From: Oscillospiraceae bacterium
Lineage (GTDB): Bacteria; Bacillota; Clostridia; Oscillospirales; Acutalibacteraceae
Length of the DNA stretch: 64,000 nt
Direction: 5' to 3'
Assembly (NCBI GenBank): GCA_015065975.1
Contig: SVPG01000007.1
Coordinates: 21,790 to 85,789 of the forward strand
Shown here: piece after piece, positions 9,246-18,523 of the stretch
Layout: each line of letters starts with the position of its first letter
Numbering within the stretch: position 1 is the stretch's first letter
Position numbers and translations under genes: made by a program
The notes under the pieces: generated by a model
Told to the model about the DNA's origin: nothing
What the model saw: the letters and a program-made list of their open reading frames with translations, nothing else
Databases searched by the model: none

Positions 9246-10208
9246 CTATTCCCCTTTCTTCATATTCATCTGCCGCAGAACCGTTTCGCAGGCTGCATCA
9301 AGCAGATGTTCAAAACTCTCATAATCATCGGCATAGAGCCGATTTATCCTCTCGTCCCTGCCAAACCACGATATCTGTCTTTTTGCGTATCTTCTTGTGC
9401 TCTGCTTGAGTGAATCGAGAGCACATTCAAGAGAACATTCCCCATTAAAATAAGGTTTGAGCTCCTTGTATCCGATAGCCTGTGCGCTTGTTTCCCCGTA
9501 CTCACCCGAGAGAAAATCACGCGCCTCCTCTATCAGTCCGTTCTCCACCATAATATCAACACGACGGTTTATTCTGTCGTAGAGCTTCTGTCTGTCACGG
9601 TAACCGAGTCCGATTGTGCACACATCATAAGGCGACGGTTCAAGCTTTGAGCGTCTTACGTGTTCGCTCATCGGGATACCTGTCGAGCGGTATATTTCAA
9701 TCGCTCTGACTATGCGTTTGGTATCGCACGCGCTCAGTTTTCCCGCCGTCTCGGCATCAAACTGCGACAGCTCCGAAAGCAGCGACTCGCCGCCTTCGTT
9801 TTCGGCTCTTTCCTCAAGCTCACGTCTGAGCTGATCATCCCCTTTGACGTCGGGGAATTTAACATTGTCAACAAGCGAATTGAAATAGAGTCCCGTTCCG
9901 CCGCATATTATCGCAAGAAAGCCCCTTTTGTCGATATCATCTATAACCTCACGAGCCATATCGCAATAGGCAAAGACCGAGAGCTTCTCGCTCGGGTCAA
10001 CACAACCGATAAGATGATGCGGTACACCCAGCATCTCATCACAGGTCGGTTTCGCTGTTGCGATGTCCATACCTTTATATATCTGCATGGAATCGCACGA
10101 GACAACCTCGCCGCCCAGCCGCTTTGCCATTGCCGCAGCAAGCGCCGATTTTCCCGATGCTGTCGGTCCGACAACCGCTGCCGCAAATATCTTTCTCGTG
10201 TCAGTCAT
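9246..10208 (-). CDS. miaA: tRNA dimethylallyltransferase
   Basis: Transfers a dimethylallyl group to N6 of A37 in tRNAs reading codons starting with U. The 320-residue protein has a P-loop VVGPTASGKSALA at residues ~13-25, then the family blocks VSCDSMQIYKGMDIATAKPT and GGTGLYFNSLVD, and the YAKRQISWFGRD segment near residue 275. It starts in a 4-base ATGA overlap with mutL. The product is the substrate of MiaB, whose gene is at 15.8-17.2 kb, so both steps of ms2i6A37 formation are present in this window. Confidence 0.96.
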   Translation of the reverse strand: MTDTRKIFAAAVVGPTASGKSALAAAMAKRLGGEVVSCDSMQIYKGMDIATAKPTCDEMLGVPHHLIGCVDPSEKLSVFAYCDMAREVIDDIDKRGFLAIICGGTGLYFNSLVDNVKFPDVKGDDQLRRELEERAENEGGESLLSELSQFDAETAGKLSACDTKRIVRAIEIYRSTGIPMSEHVRRSKLEPSPYDVCTIGLGYRDRQKLYDRINRRVDIMVENGLIEEARDFLSGEYGETSAQAIGYKELKPYFNGECSLECALDSLKQSTRRYAKRQISWFGRDERINRLYADDYESFEHLLDAACETVLRQMNMKKGE

Positions 10209-12166
10209 ATTCTGCCAAAACTCTTTTCCAGTTCTTTTCTTGTAAGCTTTATCGAAATGGGACGTCCGTGCGGACAGTATCTTACCGACGGATCGGCATC
10301 AAGTCTCACAGCCAGACGCGCAAGCTCCTCGTACGATGTTCTGTCGTGCGCCTTGATAGCACTTCGGCAGGCAACCGTATGCAGAACATTGTCAAGCTTT
10401 TCGATAAAGGTCTCGTTCATTCCGCCGAGTCTTCCCGCTATCTCCTGCACAGCTTCGGCGGCGTCGCTGCCTGCAAGAGCGGTCGGCACCGTACGAACAA
10501 TAACAGTACCCGAACCGAAATCCTCCGTCTCGAATCCCGCCTTCATGAGCAGGTCGAGATTATCGAGCACAGCGTCGTAATGCTTCTTGTCAAGCACAAC
10601 GGTCTGCGGCTCGAGCAGATACTGGACATTTTCGCCCGTCTGCTGTGCCTTGAGCTGTTCGTATATCAGACGCTCGTGCGCTGCGTGCTTGTCGATTATT
10701 ATAAGATCATCGCCCGATTCCAGAATGAGATAGGTTCCGAAAGCCTCGCCCACTATCTTCCAGTTCCCGAGCTCGAAATCGTTCGTCCTGACCTCAGGCT
10801 CCTGCACGCAGGTCTCGGGCTCCTGCTGTACGGGAATCGGTTCATGCTCGTGTACGACAGGTTTTTCGGGCTCATCGGTCTCGATATCAATAAAGCTGTA
10901 ATCAGCTCTGCGCGGTTTTTTAACCTCGGGCGGCGGAGTCTCTCGCAGAAGGCTTGCATATCTCTCGTGAACGTCATCGTCGGACGAATCGCTGACCTTA
11001 ACAGGCGCGGCTGATATCGGCGTATCCTCTATCGGACGCGGAGTCTTTGGCACTGTCGGTACCGCAGGCGTCTCCTCTATCTTCATCTGGACCGTTTCGG
11101 TCTGCAGCACGGGCGCAAAAGGCTGCTGAACCTTCGGCTGCGGTTTTGTCTCGGCAATTTTGAGTTCGGGGCGTCTGTCGTTTTCGGCAAGCGCCGATTT
11201 CACCGCATAATATATGCCGCTCGTTACCGGACGTTCATTTGTGAAGCGAACCTCAAGCTTTGCGGGGTGAACGTTTACGTCCACAGCCGCACAGTTCATC
11301 TCGACATTGAGAACGCACGCAGGGTGCTTTCCGACCATTATCGCTCCGCGATAAGCCTCCTCAAGTGCCGCCTGCATCGCACTGTTTCTGCAGCAGCGGC
11401 CGTTTATAAAGAAGGTCTGCATACTTCTGTTGGCTCGTGCACATATCGGACGGGAGACATATCCGCTGACCTTTATGCCGTTGTATTCGTAATCAACGGG
11501 CATCAGACCCTCGGTAAACTCCTTGCCGAACACGGCATAGATCGCAGATTTCAGATCACCGTCACCCGGTGTCATGAGCGTCTGCTTGCCGTCCCTGATA
11601 AATCTTACCGAAACCTCGGGATGGGACAGCGCTATCTTGTCGACGACCGATGCCGCCGCATTCGCCTCAGAAACGTCCTTCTTGAGAAATTTCATTCGCG
11701 CGGGGGTATTGTAAAAAAGATCGCGAACCGTTATTACCGTGCCCTTTGCACAGCCGCAGTCATCGATAAGCACCTCATCTCCGCCTTCGATGACATAGCG
11801 TGTTCCGATATCGCTTTCGGCGGTCCTTGTCATGACCTCAACACGCGACACGGCGCATATGGAAGCAAGCGCTTCACCGCGGAATCCGAGTGTGTAGATG
11901 GCTTCAAGGTCGCTTCCTGTGCTTATCTTGCTCGTTGCATGACGAAGAAAGGCTACGGGCACATCATCTCTGTGAATACCCTCACCGTTATCGGTTATTC
12001 TTATCATCGAAACGCCGCCGTTCTTTATCTCGACGGTTATCGCATCAGCACCTGCATCTATCGAATTCTCGACAAGCTCTTTTATGACGGAGGCGGGTCT
12101 TTCGACCACCTCTCCCGCAGCTATAAGCTCAGCCGTATGCTTGTCAAGAACCTGAACGCGTCCCAT
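10205..12166 (-). CDS. mutL: DNA mismatch repair protein MutL
   Basis: A 653-residue GHKL-ATPase that couples MutS recognition to downstream repair. N-terminal ATPase motifs are ENSIDAGAD (motif I, near residue 32), DNGEGI (motif II) and RHATSKI/GFRGEALASI (motif III). A Pro/Glu-rich linker spans ~335-465. In the C-terminal dimerisation domain the endonuclease-type sequence DKHAAHERLIYE is present, and the Zn-site-like CPHGRPI block lies near the end, so this is the endonuclease form found in bacteria lacking MutH. mutS is 18 bp upstream and miaA overlaps the 3' end. Confidence 0.96.
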   Translation of the reverse strand: MGRVQVLDKHTAELIAAGEVVERPASVIKELVENSIDAGADAITVEIKNGGVSMIRITDNGEGIHRDDVPVAFLRHATSKISTGSDLEAIYTLGFRGEALASICAVSRVEVMTRTAESDIGTRYVIEGGDEVLIDDCGCAKGTVITVRDLFYNTPARMKFLKKDVSEANAAASVVDKIALSHPEVSVRFIRDGKQTLMTPGDGDLKSAIYAVFGKEFTEGLMPVDYEYNGIKVSGYVSRPICARANRSMQTFFINGRCCRNSAMQAALEEAYRGAIMVGKHPACVLNVEMNCAAVDVNVHPAKLEVRFTNERPVTSGIYYAVKSALAENDRRPELKIAETKPQPKVQQPFAPVLQTETVQMKIEETPAVPTVPKTPRPIEDTPISAAPVKVSDSSDDDVHERYASLLRETPPPEVKKPRRADYSFIDIETDEPEKPVVHEHEPIPVQQEPETCVQEPEVRTNDFELGNWKIVGEAFGTYLILESGDDLIIIDKHAAHERLIYEQLKAQQTGENVQYLLEPQTVVLDKKHYDAVLDNLDLLMKAGFETEDFGSGTVIVRTVPTALAGSDAAEAVQEIAGRLGGMNETFIEKLDNVLHTVACRSAIKAHDRTSYEELARLAVRLDADPSVRYCPHGRPISIKLTRKELEKSFGRI

Positions 12167-12184
12167 AAAACACCATTCCTTACG

Positions 12185-14776
12185 CTATTTTACCAGCCTG
12201 CACAGCCGATCGAGCAGACCGAGCGCTTCGATCGGAGACATATTGTTCACATCGGCATTGCGAATGAGAAGAAGTGCCTCCTCCTCGCCTGGAGAAGAGA
12301 AATCGAACATGGTCTGTTCCACGCTTTCGACCTTTTTCTTCTCTGTCACTTTGCCCTCTTCAAGCTGTTTGAGTATCTGTTTTGCTCTGCGCACGACCGT
12401 CTCGGGAACGCCTGCGAGCTTTGCAACCTCGATGCCGTAGCTCTCGTCCGCACCGCCTCGGATTATCCTGCGCAGGAAGGTTATATCATCGCCCGATTTC
12501 TTTGCGGCGATATTATAATTCTTCACGCATTTGAGCGTGGTTTCAAGAACCGTCAGCTCGTGGTAATGGGTCGCAAAGAGCGTCTTTGCACCCAGTTTCT
12601 TTTTATCCGCAACGTATTCAAGCACCGCTCTCGCAATGCTCATACCGTCATATGTGGAAGTACCTCTTCCGATCTCGTCGAAGATTATCAGGCTCGAAGA
12701 TGTGGCATTTTCAAGAATCTCCGCAACCTCATTCATCTCGACCATAAAGGTCGACTGACCCGATGCAAGATCGTCAGACGCGCCGACCCTCGTATAGATG
12801 CCGTCAACAACACCTATCTCAGCCGACGACGCGGGGACAAAACAGCCTATCTGAGCCATCAGCACTATCAGTGCCGTCTGACGCATATAGGTCGATTTAC
12901 CCGCCATATTGGGACCTGTGATTATCGCGACACGGTTGTCACCCGAGTCGAGCAGAACATCATTGGGCACAAAAGGCACATCGAGCAGAGCTTCGACAAC
13001 GGGATGACGCGAATCGGACAGGACAATCTTTCCCGATGCATTTACGAGCGGACGGGTATATCTGTTCTGCACGGAAACATTCGCAAAGGAGCAGAGAACA
13101 TCAAGCCGCGCTATCGCATGGGCTGTCGCCTGCACTCTGAGAAGGGCGTTTGCAACATTTGCTCTGACCTCTTCGAAAAGGGTGTACTCAAGCTTTACGA
13201 CCCTGTCCTTCGCGCCGAGAACTCTCGACTCGATTTCCTTGAGCTCCTGCGTTATGTATCGCTCGCAGTTTGTGAGCGTCTGTTTTCTGATATAGTGTTC
13301 GGGAACCATATCCTTATAGGAATTCGTGATCTCGATATAATATCCGAAAACGCGGTTGTATCCGAGCTTGAGCTTCGGGATACCCGTCTTCTCACGCTCG
13401 GCAAGCTCGATTTTTGCAATGACTCCCCTGCCGCCGTTCATGTCCTCACGGAGCTGGTCGACCTCATCGCTGTATCCGTCACGGATCATTCCGCCCTCTC
13501 TTACAGAAAACGGCGGTTCATCGACGATCGCGCTCTCGATAAGCTCGTGCACATCCTCAAGGCAGTCGATATCGCTGTATATCTGTTTGAGCTGAGCACA
13601 CGAAACGTTCTCGAGCAGCTTCTTGAGCCGGGGCAGCTTTGACGCCGTGAAGGAGAGCGCACGCAGCTCCTTTGCATTGGCGGAGCCGTATACTATCTTT
13701 GTCATAAGGCGTTCCATATCGTTGATGCCGACCATCGCCGATGTCAGCGATTCGCGCAGCATACCGTCCGCCGCGAGTTCCGCAACGGCATTGAGACGCC
13801 TCTGTATTCTTGTGGGATTGACAAGAGGCTGTTCCACCCATTTTCTGATAAGCCTCTTGCCCATTGCAGTTTTGGTTTTATCGATGACCCAGAGCAGTGA
13901 GCCCTTCTTCTCCTTGAAACGCATGGTTTCAACAAGCTCGAGATTTCGTCTCGCGGTAGCGTCGATATGCATGAACTCGCCGCCGACATAAAACGACAGC
14001 TCGTTTATGCGCTCAAGCCCGCTCTTCTGAGTCTTTACAAGATATCCGAGCAGCGCCGAAACAGCCCTTGCCGCAAGTTTATGTGCAGTGCAGTCGAAAG
14101 CCTCCGCCATTTCGTTCGAGAACTGACGGGCGATCTTTCCGTCCACATCACTGTCATCAAAGCACGACTCGTCAAGCGTTTCCGCTCTCGCGGTGAGCCT
14201 GTCCTTTATGAAAAGGTCAAGTCCTTCGAGCCTTGCCGCCTGCGGGCTGAGGAGCACTTCCTTGGGGAAGTAGCGTGACAGCTCACCGATGACCGACTGC
14301 CTGACATCTCCGCCGAGCTCGGTTGCAAAAACCTCACCTGTGGAAACGTCACAGAAGCATATTCCGCAGTTCGGATGCGACACATACACCGAGCAGATAT
14401 AATTATTTCTGCTCTCGTCGAGCATCGAACCCTCTATGACAGTACCCGGCGTTATGACACGTATGATCTCTCTTCTGACGATGCCCTTTGTGAGAGCGGG
14501 ATCCTCCATCTGTTCACATATGGCGACCTTATAGCCTTTGTTTACAAGCTTTGCCACATATGACTCATAGGAATGAAAAGGAACGCCGCACATGGGAGCC
14601 CGTTCCTCCAGACCGCAGTCGCGACCCGTCAGAACAAGCTCAAGCTCCTGCGACGCAACCTTTGCATCGTCAAAGAACATCTCATAAAAATCGCCCAGTC
14701 TGAAAAAAAGAAGTGCATCGGGTGCCTGCTTCTTTATTTCAAGGTACTGTTTCATCATCGGAGACAATTCGGCCAC
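12185..14776 (-). CDS. mutS: DNA mismatch repair protein MutS
   Basis: Recognises mispaired bases and initiates repair. The mismatch-binding domain is at the N-terminus, with the Phe-x-Glu element in GDFYEMFFDDA. The ATPase is at the C-terminus: Walker A TGPNMAGKSTYMRQ (~residue 620), the ASDDLASGQSTFMVEM signature, Walker B LIIFDEIGRGTSTYDG and the ATHYHEL block. About 863 residues is normal for the MutS1 family. The upstream GTG at 14785 falls inside the ribosome site, whereas GTG at 14776 lies 8 bases from GAGG and is chosen. It begins the mutS-mutL-miaA operon. Confidence 0.96.
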   Translation of the reverse strand: MAELSPMMKQYLEIKKQAPDALLFFRLGDFYEMFFDDAKVASQELELVLTGRDCGLEERAPMCGVPFHSYESYVAKLVNKGYKVAICEQMEDPALTKGIVRREIIRVITPGTVIEGSMLDESRNNYICSVYVSHPNCGICFCDVSTGEVFATELGGDVRQSVIGELSRYFPKEVLLSPQAARLEGLDLFIKDRLTARAETLDESCFDDSDVDGKIARQFSNEMAEAFDCTAHKLAARAVSALLGYLVKTQKSGLERINELSFYVGGEFMHIDATARRNLELVETMRFKEKKGSLLWVIDKTKTAMGKRLIRKWVEQPLVNPTRIQRRLNAVAELAADGMLRESLTSAMVGINDMERLMTKIVYGSANAKELRALSFTASKLPRLKKLLENVSCAQLKQIYSDIDCLEDVHELIESAIVDEPPFSVREGGMIRDGYSDEVDQLREDMNGGRGVIAKIELAEREKTGIPKLKLGYNRVFGYYIEITNSYKDMVPEHYIRKQTLTNCERYITQELKEIESRVLGAKDRVVKLEYTLFEEVRANVANALLRVQATAHAIARLDVLCSFANVSVQNRYTRPLVNASGKIVLSDSRHPVVEALLDVPFVPNDVLLDSGDNRVAIITGPNMAGKSTYMRQTALIVLMAQIGCFVPASSAEIGVVDGIYTRVGASDDLASGQSTFMVEMNEVAEILENATSSSLIIFDEIGRGTSTYDGMSIARAVLEYVADKKKLGAKTLFATHYHELTVLETTLKCVKNYNIAAKKSGDDITFLRRIIRGGADESYGIEVAKLAGVPETVVRRAKQILKQLEEGKVTEKKKVESVEQTMFDFSSPGEEEALLLIRNADVNNMSPIEALGLLDRLCRLVK

Positions 14777-14825
14777 CGATATCACCTCAAACTTCTATGA
14801 TTTCCTGTTATGTGAAAACTCTTTA

Positions 14826-15242
14826 TCAGTGGCAGCCGCTGCAGCAGGAGCAATCGCCGCCGCAGCCGTCGGAATGCTGTGCGTTGGGATCAAAGGTCAT
14901 GGGATCCTCGCCGTTTACTGCTGCTGCAAGGATTGCAACAACCTCGTCCATCTTCTGATCCATGACAGCCTTTGCTTCGTTGAAAGCAGCCATTGTCTCG
15001 TTCTCGAGAATCTTGGAATAGAGCTCCATCATCTCAGCGTTGAGCTTGTCGATGCGTGCCTCGTCGGGCTCGTTCTTGCCTGCCTCGACCTCCATGGTCA
15101 TGCCGAGAAGATTGAACTTCTCGATGAGAGCCTGAAGAGCCTCGTCAGCATCGTTTGCCTTTCTTGTCTGTTCAAGCTTTGCGTAATCGGGATCCTCCTG
15201 TATAGCCTTGCCAAGATTTCTTGCCAGTTCTATTACGTTCAT
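14826..15242 (-). CDS. YlbF/YmcA-family regulator with Cys-rich tail
   Basis: A helical protein of about 138 residues of the YlbF (Com_YlbF) family; Bacillus members form a complex influencing RNase Y and developmental decisions. The helical core (MNVIELARNLGKAIQEDPDY...) is followed by a Cys-rich C-terminus (CGGDCSCCSGCH), a potential Fe-S or metal ligand set. Three in-frame ATGs occur; the one at 15242 is 10 bases from AGAAAGG while the others are too close to or upstream of it. It precedes mutS by 49 bp. The cellular role in this organism is inferred only from the family. Confidence 0.8.
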   Translation of the reverse strand: MNVIELARNLGKAIQEDPDYAKLEQTRKANDADEALQALIEKFNLLGMTMEVEAGKNEPDEARIDKLNAEMMELYSKILENETMAAFNEAKAVMDQKMDEVVAILAAAVNGEDPMTFDPNAQHSDGCGGDCSCCSGCH

Positions 15243-15268
15243 TTCGTTCATTTCCTTTCTTTGTCTTT

Positions 15269-15297
15269 TATATATCATTCCGAATTTATCGGAACAA
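15269..15297 (-). promoter_or_regulatory. Candidate promoter of the ylbF-mutS operon
   Basis: On the minus strand, -35 TTGTTC (15297-15292), a 17-bp spacer and an extended -10 TGATATATA (TATATA 15274-15269). Transcription would begin about 20 bases before the ylbF start. Confidence 0.4.
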
Positions 15298-15398
15298 AAA
15301 GCTTATGTGTATCACGTTTTTATTGTAATATCAAATTCTATTTACCTGATAAACACCGCAAAACAATAAAATATAATGTCTAATAAAAACAGAAATAA

Positions 15399-15791
15399 TC
15401 AAGTTCTATCCATCCAAATCTCTACTTTCGCAATCTTTGAAGCTTCTGCATAGGTGAAAGCAGGGGAATTTCTAACATAGTCAAAGAAATCCCCGTCTAT
15501 ATCCTCGTTCCAGATTGCTTGGGAAAAGCGTGCATTTTGCTGATCCGGTTCAAACAAGATATCAACATGAAGCTGAATAAATTCATCATCACGTGGAATA
15601 TCACCCTGTCTGGTGAGAGAGAAATAGAACAACGGTTCTCCGGTGAAAGAAAATGTCCCTGTTTCATAAAGCAGCATATCACCCTTATTTCTAATACGCA
15701 TTTTTGACATTGTTTCAAAAACATCAACAATTTGACCGACTGAAGAACTATCACTAATTGATTTCTTTAAGAAAGCTAATGCTTTTTTCAT
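15399..15791 (-). CDS. Uncharacterised protein in an AT-rich pocket
   Basis: A 130-residue soluble protein that I do not recognise. The N-terminus is helical (MKKALAFLKKSISDSSSVGQIVD), followed by a beta-rich region with aromatic strands (LLYETGTFSFTGEPLFYFSL) and an acidic C-terminal half. No signal peptide, membrane helix or catalytic motif is visible. The ATG at 15791 has GGAGGG at the right spacing, so the gene looks expressed. Its codon use is much richer in A/T than the neighbouring mutS and miaB, suggesting later acquisition. The two-state fold and isolation resemble small immunity-type proteins, but there is no toxin gene next to it; this is speculation. Confidence 0.6.
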   Translation of the reverse strand: MKKALAFLKKSISDSSSVGQIVDVFETMSKMRIRNKGDMLLYETGTFSFTGEPLFYFSLTRQGDIPRDDEFIQLHVDILFEPDQQNARFSQAIWNEDIDGDFFDYVRNSPAFTYAEASKIAKVEIWMDRT

Positions 15792-15834
15792 ATTGTCCCT
15801 CCACATCAATTATTGTAACACTGCGCCAAAAAGC

Positions 15835-17217
15835 TTAATTAACCTTACCTTTGAGTATCCAGTTCTTTGCCTCGGTAATCTTTGCATCGAGGAAGGTACC
15901 GACGAGCGATGCGTCCGCCTCGGTCTCGACGATTATATTGCCCGAGGTTCTGCAGGAGAGGACTCCCTGTCGAAGCTCCTTTTCGGCAAGCACCCTCTGA
16001 ACGGAGCCCACCATCGCCGCACATCTCTGCGCCGCGATCGATTCCTGCAGCTTGAGAAGCTCGCCCATACGGTCGGACTTTTCCTTGTCCGATATCGGGT
16101 CTTCCATATTGGCTGCGGGTGTACCTCTTCTCTTTGAGTAGATGAATGTGAAGAGAGATGTGAACCCTACCTCTTTTATAAGGTCGAGCGTGTTGCGGAA
16201 CTGTTCGTCCGTCTCGCCCGGGAATCCAACGATAACGTCGCTCGTTATTGAGATATCTGGCATCTTTTCACGGGCAAGCTCGATGAGGCTGAGATATTTC
16301 TCTCTCGTATACTTTCGGTTCATTCGCCTGAGTATCTCGTTGTCTCCCGACTGGAACGGAAGATGAAGATGACGCGCGGCGTGCTTTGAATTTGCCATAG
16401 CTTCGATGAGCTCCGCCGAGCAATCCTTCGGGTGGCTTGTCATAAACCGCAGCCAGTACTCGCCCTCGTAGCTGTCGAGACGGGTAAGCATCTGCGGAAA
16501 CTGCGACACGCCGCTCTCCTTGCGCATATAGCTGTTGACATTCTGTCCGAGAAGGGTTATGTCCTTATAGCCTGCCGCAAGAATACTCTCAAACTCGGCG
16601 GCAACGCTGTCCGCGTCTCTGCTCCGCTCACGGCCTCTGACATACGGCACAACACAATACGAACAGAAATTTTCGCAGCCGTACATTATCGGAAGCCACG
16701 CTCTGATATCGCCGTCTCTTCTGACGGGGACCTCCTCGTGCACGGTCGCGTCCTCACACGAGAGCTCATACACCCTCTTGCCGCCCGAAAGCGTTTTATA
16801 AAGCAGCTCGGGCAGACGGTGAATAACGTGTGTTCCGAAAACGAGGCTGACGTACGGATAGCTGTCATACAGCCTTTTCACAACGTGCTCCTGCTGAACC
16901 ATACAGCCGCACAGAGCAATGACAGTATCGGGATATTTACGCTTTATATGCTTGAGTGCTCCGACATTTCCGAACACTCTGTCCTCGGCGTGCTCACGCA
17001 CGGCACAGGTATTGTAAAGTATCAGATCGGCCTCGGCAGGTTCATCGGTAAAGCCGTAACCCATCGCCTCAAGCAGACCGTTGATTCGTTCGCCGTCGGA
17101 AACATTTCCCTGACAGCCGTATGTATGCGTGCAGGCAAGCGGTTTTGCCCCCCTCGCACGGGCAGCCGCAACCTCAGCGGCAAGATTTATATATTCTGAC
17201 TGATCGAACTGCGGCAA
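15835..17217 (-). CDS. miaB: tRNA-2-methylthio-N6-dimethylallyladenosine synthase
   Basis: Radical-SAM methylthiotransferase that adds the 2-methylthio group to i6A37 in tRNA. The N-terminal MTTase domain has three cysteines for an auxiliary cluster (THTYGCQGN, CAVREHAEDR, CGCMVQQ); the radical-SAM CxxxCxxC is in YGCENFCSYCVVPYVRGRERSR, split here as GCENFCSYCVVP. A TRAM domain closes the protein (residues ~395-455). At 460 residues it has full length. The start is TTG at 17217, with AGGAGG 8 bases upstream and no nearby ATG. It is monocistronic and divergent from dgt. Confidence 0.95.
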   Translation of the reverse strand: MPQFDQSEYINLAAEVAAARARGAKPLACTHTYGCQGNVSDGERINGLLEAMGYGFTDEPAEADLILYNTCAVREHAEDRVFGNVGALKHIKRKYPDTVIALCGCMVQQEHVVKRLYDSYPYVSLVFGTHVIHRLPELLYKTLSGGKRVYELSCEDATVHEEVPVRRDGDIRAWLPIMYGCENFCSYCVVPYVRGRERSRDADSVAAEFESILAAGYKDITLLGQNVNSYMRKESGVSQFPQMLTRLDSYEGEYWLRFMTSHPKDCSAELIEAMANSKHAARHLHLPFQSGDNEILRRMNRKYTREKYLSLIELAREKMPDISITSDVIVGFPGETDEQFRNTLDLIKEVGFTSLFTFIYSKRRGTPAANMEDPISDKEKSDRMGELLKLQESIAAQRCAAMVGSVQRVLAEKELRQGVLSCRTSGNIIVETEADASLVGTFLDAKITEAKNWILKGKVN

Positions 17218-17517
17218 ATGAAGTGCCTCCTCGGTTTAAAATAATACCATATTATGTAAACAACGTCAAGGGCGGCAGCGAAAACCGGGGTGTCGATGCC
17301 ACACTTTCGGATATTAAGTAATTTTACCATATATAATGCGTTTTTTCAACAAGTAAAACAAAATATATTGTGGAAAGAAAAGACATATTTTATCGCCCGG
17401 CGATCTGTTTTTCTTAAATAAAAAATTTTTTGCCGAAAATTTGAAATTTATTGAAGGATTTTTTCTTTTTTTCGCGTATATATTTATTAGAAGTCATTTA
17501 AGGGCGGTGATACAATT
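17218..17517. other. Divergent miaB/dgt intergenic region
   Basis: A 300-bp AT-rich region, strongly so from about 17320 to 17500. The miaB end contains a clear minus-strand promoter (separate entry). On the dgt side there are several A/T-rich -10-like sequences but no convincing -35/-10 pair. A GGCGGTGAT ribosome site lies just before dgt. No gene or conserved RNA structure was seen. Confidence 0.5.
17241..17269 (-). promoter_or_regulatory. miaB promoter
   Basis: Minus strand: -35 TTGACG (17269-17264), 17-bp spacer, extended -10 TGGTATTAT (TATTAT 17246-17241). This close match to the sigma-A consensus lies 24 bases before the TTG start of miaB. Confidence 0.7.
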
Positions 17518-18519
17518 ATGACGATAAGAGAAAGCATCGAACAGCTCGAGAGGGATTCTCTGTGCGAATATGCGACACTCTCATGCGAAAGTCTCGGTCG
17601 CGAAACGCCTGAGGAGCCTTGCAGTCTGCGAACGGCGTTCCAGCGTGACAGAGACAGGATAATCCACTGCAAATCGTTCCGCAGGCTCAAGCACAAGACT
17701 CAGGTATATCTCGCTCCCGAAGGCGACCATTACCGCACCCGACTGACACACACGCTTGAGGTTGCTCAGATCGCACGCACCATTGCGCGTTCGCTGCGTC
17801 TCAACGAGGATCTCACCGAAGCGATATCGCTCGGTCACGATCTCGGTCATACGCCTTTCGGTCACGCGGGAGAACGCGCTCTGAACGACGTATCGATGAC
17901 GGGATTCCGCCATTATGAGCAGAGCGTCAGGGTGGTCGAGCATCTCGAAAAAGACGGCAGAGGACTCAACCTCACAAAGGAGGTCCGCAACGGAATCCTG
18001 TGCCACACGCGCGGACCCGAAGCCTTCACCCCCGAGGGACGAATCGTCAAGATTGCCGACCACATCGCCTATATGAATCACGATATCGACGATTCCATAC
18101 GGGCTGGAATCCTCACCGAGGACAAAATCCCCGCCGAGGTCACAAAGATACTCGGTTCGGGACATTCGGCACGTATCGATTCCTTCATCACCGACATAAT
18201 CAGAAATTCCCGCGAGGGGCAGATACTTATGTCGAAGGATGTCAACCACGCCTATAACGTCCTTCACGATTTCATGTTTGACAATGTTTACCGCAACCCA
18301 ATCGCAAAACGCGAGGAAGGACGTGCCGAGCAGCTTATCAAGGAGCTGTTTGAATACTATCTCGCTTCGCCCGAAGAGCTTCCCGAGGAATACAGCTTCA
18401 TACTCGATTCCGAGGGTATCGAGCGTGCAACGCTTGACTTCATAGCGGGCATGAGCGACCATTACGCTATAAACGACTACAAGAGACTTTTTATACCCCG
18501 TTCGTGGGATGTGATTTAA
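17518..18519 (+). CDS. dgt: dGTP triphosphohydrolase-like HD protein
   Basis: A 333-residue HD-domain hydrolase predicted to cleave dNTPs to nucleoside and triphosphate. Metal-binding HD residues are in YRTRLTHTLEVAQIARTIAR (His) and LGHDLGHTPFGHAGE (HD pair), with a third conserved Asp in IADHIAYMNHDIDD. The N-terminal block FQRDRDRIIHCKSFRRLKHKTQV is typical of the type-2 Dgt family that precedes dnaG in many Firmicutes. It is the first gene of the dgt-dnaG-rpoD-rpoD cluster; dnaG follows after 4 bp. Confidence 0.92.
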   Translation: MTIRESIEQLERDSLCEYATLSCESLGRETPEEPCSLRTAFQRDRDRIIHCKSFRRLKHKTQVYLAPEGDHYRTRLTHTLEVAQIARTIARSLRLNEDLTEAISLGHDLGHTPFGHAGERALNDVSMTGFRHYEQSVRVVEHLEKDGRGLNLTKEVRNGILCHTRGPEAFTPEGRIVKIADHIAYMNHDIDDSIRAGILTEDKIPAEVTKILGSGHSARIDSFITDIIRNSREGQILMSKDVNHAYNVLHDFMFDNVYRNPIAKREEGRAEQLIKELFEYYLASPEELPEEYSFILDSEGIERATLDFIAGMSDHYAINDYKRLFIPRSWDVI

Positions 18520-18523
18520 AATT

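Noticed and set aside
11267..13642. A 791-codon open frame on the plus strand
   Set aside because: Antisense to mutL and mutS, both of which have complete motif sets; low-complexity mirror composition.
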